Source: Deltaproteobacteria bacterium (lineage in GTDB: Bacteria; Desulfobacterota; Syntrophia; Syntrophales; UBA2210). Taken from it: a stretch of 9,679 nucleotides of DNA. The notes beneath the pieces were generated by a model. That model saw nothing but the letters and a program-made list of their open reading frames with translations, searched no databases and had not been told where the DNA came from. Below, in pieces: positions 6,720 to 9,679 of the stretch (positions are counted from its first letter, which is position 1; each line of letters begins with the position of its first letter). Where the stretch lies: positions 1 to 9,679 of the forward strand of contig JAFGSH010000054.1 in assembly GCA_016934695.1 (NCBI GenBank). Reading direction: 5' to 3'. The position numbers were made by a program, and so were the translations under genes.

Positions 6720-7483
6720 GAAGGCCCCCTATCAAGACGCCGGCGTTCGTCGTCCACTTTCTCAACTACGGGGAGTCCGACCGGATCGTCACCTTCTTCA
6801 CCCGGGACTTCGGAAAGATCAAGGGGATCGCCAAGGGGGCCCGGCGGAGCAGAAAACGCTTCTCCAACGCCATAGAGCCCTTTTCCCATTCCATACTCCT
6901 CTTCTCCCGGAGGGACGAGAACAGCCTGGCCGTTATAGAGAACTGCGACGTCATCAACCACTACCCCGCCATCAGGTCTGACCTGGGGAGGACCATGACC
7001 GCGTCGTACCTGGTCGAGCTCGTGGACCGGTTCACCGCGGAGGGGAAGAGGAGTCTCGGCACCTTTCAACTCCTGGAGGACTTCCTCGGGCTCCTGGAGG
7101 GGGGGAACGGCCCGGAGGAGACGGCCCGCTTCTTCGAACTGCGCCTCCTCAGACTCTCGGGGTACGAGCCGGTGCTGGAACGATGCGTCGCCTGCGACAG
7201 GCCGCTCGATGAGAGCGGCGACGCCCTCTTCGACGCGGCGCGGGGAGGCGTCCGGTGCACCCGGTGTGGCCGGAACAATCAGGGAGGTATCCCCGTCTCT
7301 CCGGGGACGATCAAGACGCTCCTGATGGGGGGACAGGTGGAGCCAGCCCGGATAAGCCGGCTGGTCCTCTCGGAGAATGCCCTGAGGGAGAGTTCTCAGA
7401 TCCTCAGGCACTTCATACGGCACATCCTGGGGGGGGAACCCAGGTCCCTGCAGGTGCTCGACGAGATCAAAAAGATGACGTGA
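6716..7483 (+). CDS. recO: DNA repair protein RecO
   Basis: RecO works with RecR (and RecF) to load RecA onto SSB-coated single-stranded DNA in gap repair, and can anneal strands. The 255-residue product has the RecO layout. An N-terminal OB fold (about 5-80) contains VHFLNYGESDRIVTFFTRDFGKIKGIAKGAR-type sequence. A helical middle follows, and then a zinc-finger-like set of four cysteines at 157, 160, 181 and 184 (CVAC...CTRC). The ATG at 6716 shares ATGA with the mgtE stop, and the OB fold begins right after it. The frame is open further upstream, but that region is mgtE. No separate ribosome-binding site is obvious, so translation probably depends on coupling to mgtE. Confidence 0.94.
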   Translation: MRRPPIKTPAFVVHFLNYGESDRIVTFFTRDFGKIKGIAKGARRSRKRFSNAIEPFSHSILLFSRRDENSLAVIENCDVINHYPAIRSDLGRTMTASYLVELVDRFTAEGKRSLGTFQLLEDFLGLLEGGNGPEETARFFELRLLRLSGYEPVLERCVACDRPLDESGDALFDAARGGVRCTRCGRNNQGGIPVSPGTIKTLLMGGQVEPARISRLVLSENALRESSQILRHFIRHILGGEPRSLQVLDEIKKMT

Positions 7484-7512
7484 CGGGGCGGTGCCGGGCC
7501 CGTGATTCCGCC

Positions 7513-7541
7513 TTGACAGGCATCCCCGGTAGTGGTAGCGT
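7513..7541 (+). promoter_or_regulatory. Candidate promoter for glyQS
   Basis: TTGACA (7513-7518) matches the -35 consensus exactly. After 17 nt comes TAGCGT (7536-7541), only three of six to TATAAT, with TG just upstream at 7533-7534. It sits in the 93-base gap between recO and glyQ. A start near 7548 would leave a leader of about 30 nt, too short for a T-box riboswitch, which is the usual glyQS control in Firmicutes. Confidence 0.42.
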
Positions 7542-7563
7542 CCCTGCGTTTTCATTCCGCCCG

Positions 7564-7571
7564 TAAGGAGG
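7564..7571 (+). promoter_or_regulatory. Strong ribosome-binding site for glyQ
   Basis: TAAGGAGG is a full-length match to the 16S rRNA 3' end, placed 5 nt before the GTG at 7577. It decides the start over the in-frame GTG at 7532, whose extra 15 residues would span this site. Confidence 0.88.
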
Positions 7572-7576
7572 CAATC

Positions 7577-8458
7577 GTGACCTTTCAGGAACTGATATTC
7601 GCCCTGGAGCAGTACTGGGCCGATCAGGGATGCATCGTGCAGCAGCCCTACGATCTCGAGGTGGGAGCCGGCACCTTCAATCCGGCGACGTTTCTCAGGG
7701 CGCTCGGCCCGGAGCCGTGGAATGTCGCATACGTGGAGCCTTCGCGCAGGCCGACGGATGGCCGGTATGGTGAAAACCCGAACCGCCTGCAGCACTACTA
7801 CCAGTACCAGGTCATCATGAAGCCCTCCCCTCTCGGGATACAGAATCTGTACCTCGATTCTCTGAAATCGTTCGGAATCGATCCCCTGGACCACGACATC
7901 CGTTTCGTGGAGGACGACTGGGAATCCCCCACCCTCGGTGCCTGGGGACTGGGGTGGGAGGTCTGGCTGGACGGGATGGAGATCACCCAGTTTACCTACT
8001 TCCAGCAGGTGGGGGGAATCGATCTCAATCCCGTCTGCGTCGAGATCACGTACGGGATCGAGCGGATCGCCATGTATCTCCAGGGGATCGACAACGTCTA
8101 CGACCTCGAGTGGGGGCACGGGGTCACGTACGGAGACGTCCATCATCGGGGTGAGGTGGAGTTCTCCACCTATCAGTTCGAAGAGGCAGACACCGACATG
8201 CTGCGCAGGCTCTTCGACATGTATGAGGCGGAATCGATCAGGATCGCCGAAAGGGGACTGGTACTCCCCACGTACGACTATTGCCTTAAGTGTTCGCACG
8301 TGTTCAACATCCTGGACGCGCGGGGGGCCATCAGCGTAAACGAGCGCACGAGCTATATCGGGAGGGTGCGAAATCTCGCCCGTCTCAGCGCCGAAGGCTA
8401 TGCCCGCCAGAGAGAAGAGATGGGATACCCCCTCACGGGAAAGTTCGCTACGAAATAA
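7577..8458 (+). CDS. glyQ: Glycyl-tRNA synthetase alpha subunit
   Basis: The alpha chain of the alpha2beta2 class II glycyl-tRNA synthetase carries the aminoacylation active site and charges tRNA-Gly with glycine in the cytoplasm. From the GTG at 7577 it is 293 residues, normal for GlyQ. The N-terminus [24 protein letters not shown] (3-26) is family-typical. Motif 2, with [21 protein letters not shown], is at 50-70. [30 protein letters not shown] spans 115-144. Motif 3, [15 protein letters not shown], is at 156-170. The start is set by the strong ribosome-binding site at 7564-7571. The gap to glyS is 19 nt, so the two subunits are co-transcribed. Confidence 0.97.
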   Translation: MTFQELIFALEQYWADQGCIVQQPYDLEVGAGTFNPATFLRALGPEPWNVAYVEPSRRPTDGRYGENPNRLQHYYQYQVIMKPSPLGIQNLYLDSLKSFGIDPLDHDIRFVEDDWESPTLGAWGLGWEVWLDGMEITQFTYFQQVGGIDLNPVCVEITYGIERIAMYLQGIDNVYDLEWGHGVTYGDVHHRGEVEFSTYQFEEADTDMLRRLFDMYEAESIRIAERGLVLPTYDYCLKCSHVFNILDARGAISVNERTSYIGRVRNLARLSAEGYARQREEMGYPLTGKFATK

Positions 8459-8477
8459 CGCAGGAGTTGTTGTTCTC

Positions 8478-9679
8478 ATGGCCAAAGAATTGCTGTTGGA
8501 GATAGGAACGGAAGAGATCCCGGCTGCCTTCCTGCCGAAGGCATTGAAGGATATGGAACGGATCATAGCCGGCGAGTTTTCCGGGCTTCGCATCGGCCGC
8601 GGCCGGGTGCGGACGATGGGCACACCGCGGAGGCTGGTCCTCGCGGTCGAGGACGTCAGCGAGATGCAGGACGACCAGGTCATCGAGAAGATGGGGCCCT
8701 CGGTAGCCGTGGCCTTCGATGAAGAGGGGAAGCCCACCAAGGCGGCCCTCGGATTCGCCCGGGGACAGGGGGTGGACGTCTCCGAGCTGGAGATCGTCGA
8801 AATGCCCAAGGGAAAACAGATCTGCTCGCGCAAGACGATCGCCGGCCGGGATACCCGGGCTATCCTGACGGAGTTTCTCCCGCGCTTCATCCTCTCGATC
8901 CCCTTCCAGAAGTCGATGCGCTGGATGGATCTGAACCTGCGCTTCGCGCGGCCGATCCACTGGATCGTCGCCCTCTTCGGCGGGGAGATCATCCCTTTCT
9001 CGATAGAGAACATCACCAGCTCGGCCGCCAGCCGCGGCCACCGCTTCATGGCCCCGGAAGCTTTTACAGTCAAAGGACTCGAGGACTACCTCACGAAGAC
9101 GGAAGAGCGGTTCGTCATCGTCGACCCGGAGCGGAGGAAGACAACCATACGGGACGAGGCCAGGGCGGCCGCCGAGACCGTCTCGGGAACCGTCTTCGAA
9201 AACGAGGACCTCCTCGGAGAGGTGAGTTTCCTCGTCGAATACCCCTCGGTGGTATGCGGGACCTTTGACCGGGAATATCTCGCGCTCCCCAAAGAAGTCC
9301 TGACCACCGCCATGATGAAGCACCAGAAGTACTTCCCCGTCGTCGACTCCCGGGGAAAACTCCTCCCCCATTTCATCACCGTCAACAACACCCTGGCCCG
9401 TGACCCCTCGGTCGTGGCCCGGGGCAACGAGAAGGTGATCCGGGCCCGGCTTGCCGACGCCCGCTTCTTCTTCGAGGAAGATCGAAAGACCCCCCTCGAA
9501 GACCACCTGGAAGCCTTGAAGGAGGTGGTATTCCACAGCCTCCTGGGGACCTCGTACGAGAAGGTGATGCGGTTCAGGGAGCTCGCGGCATACATCGCCG
9601 AGACGGTTCGCCCGGGGATCGCCCCGTCGGTAGACCGCGTCGCCCTGCTCTGCAAGGCCGACCTCGAGACCCAGATGGT
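8478..9679 (+). CDS. glyS: Glycyl-tRNA synthetase beta subunit, 3' end outside the window
   Basis: The beta chain of the bacterial alpha2beta2 enzyme is needed for tRNA recognition and for aminoacylation together with GlyQ. The frame opens at ATG 8478 with AGGAG at 8462-8466 (11-nt spacer) and runs without a stop for 400 codons plus two bases to the window edge. The usual length is about 690 residues, so just over half is present. The N-terminus MAKELLLEIGTEEIPAAFLP is the classic GlyS signature. GTPRRLVLAVEDV (about 44-56), FARPIHWIVALFGGEI, VEYPSVVCGTFD, LPKEVLTTAMMKHQKYFP and ARLADARFFFEED further along are all family-typical. The gene is cut by the window, not broken. Confidence 0.97.
   Translation, partial: MAKELLLEIGTEEIPAAFLPKALKDMERIIAGEFSGLRIGRGRVRTMGTPRRLVLAVEDVSEMQDDQVIEKMGPSVAVAFDEEGKPTKAALGFARGQGVDVSELEIVEMPKGKQICSRKTIAGRDTRAILTEFLPRFILSIPFQKSMRWMDLNLRFARPIHWIVALFGGEIIPFSIENITSSAASRGHRFMAPEAFTVKGLEDYLTKTEERFVIVDPERRKTTIRDEARAAAETVSGTVFENEDLLGEVSFLVEYPSVVCGTFDREYLALPKEVLTTAMMKHQKYFPVVDSRGKLLPHFITVNNTLARDPSVVARGNEKVIRARLADARFFFEEDRKTPLEDHLEALKEVVFHSLLGTSYEKVMRFRELAAYIAETVRPGIAPSVDRVALLCKADLETQM

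Noticed and set aside
6632..9073. An 813-codon open frame on the minus strand, opposite recO, glyQ and the start of glyS.
   Set aside because: It runs antisense to well-recognised genes (mgtE end, recO, glyQ, glyS). Its product has no recognisable domain and is rich in Arg, Pro and Gly, as expected from the complement of GC-biased codons.
8448..9536. A 362-codon minus-strand frame opposite glyS.
   Set aside because: It is antisense to the conserved glyS reading frame. Its composition reflects the codon bias of glyS and shows no family features.

Overview
This is an ordinary chromosomal housekeeping region. All genes lie on the plus strand and are tightly packed. The order is (secD)-secF-DUF456-lepB, then pyrR-pyrB-pyrC, then mgtE-recO, then glyQ-glyS. 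The sequence is moderately GC-rich, with many G/C third positions. A pyrR-pyrB-pyrC cluster, separate GlyQ/GlyS subunits and a secDF-lepB block suggest a Gram-negative anaerobe of the former Deltaproteobacteria (Desulfobacterota, perhaps Syntrophales-like). That placement is inferred from gene content and protein character, not from a search. I see no mobile element, CRISPR array, tRNA, rRNA or phage gene.

Region 1 (1-2156) concerns membrane proteins and secretion. It holds the last codons of an upstream gene (probably secD), secF, a small DUF456 membrane protein that starts at TTG, and lepB, the signal peptidase that cleaves exported precursors. Region 2 (2157-2377) is non-coding apart from a possible leader peptide. 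It has a strong-looking promoter (perfect -35, extended -10) and, about 110 nt later, a clear intrinsic terminator with eight T residues. A 23-codon reading frame with its own Shine-Dalgarno sequence runs through the terminator. This looks like an attenuator for the pyrimidine operon and is the most interesting part of the window.

Region 3 (2378-5211) is pyrR-pyrB-pyrC, a regulator plus the second and third steps of de novo UMP synthesis. pyrB and pyrC overlap by four bases. Region 4 (5212-5360) is a 149-base gap with a hairpin and a candidate promoter. Region 5 (5361-7483) is mgtE (Mg2+ channel/transporter) overlapping recO (recombinational repair) by four bases. Region 6 (7484-9679) is a 93-base gap with a consensus -35 element, then glyQ and the first 400 codons of glyS, which runs off the window. 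Together they encode the two-subunit glycyl-tRNA synthetase.

No new biological system stands out. The items worth checking are regulatory (the pyr leader) and small oddities of gene coupling.
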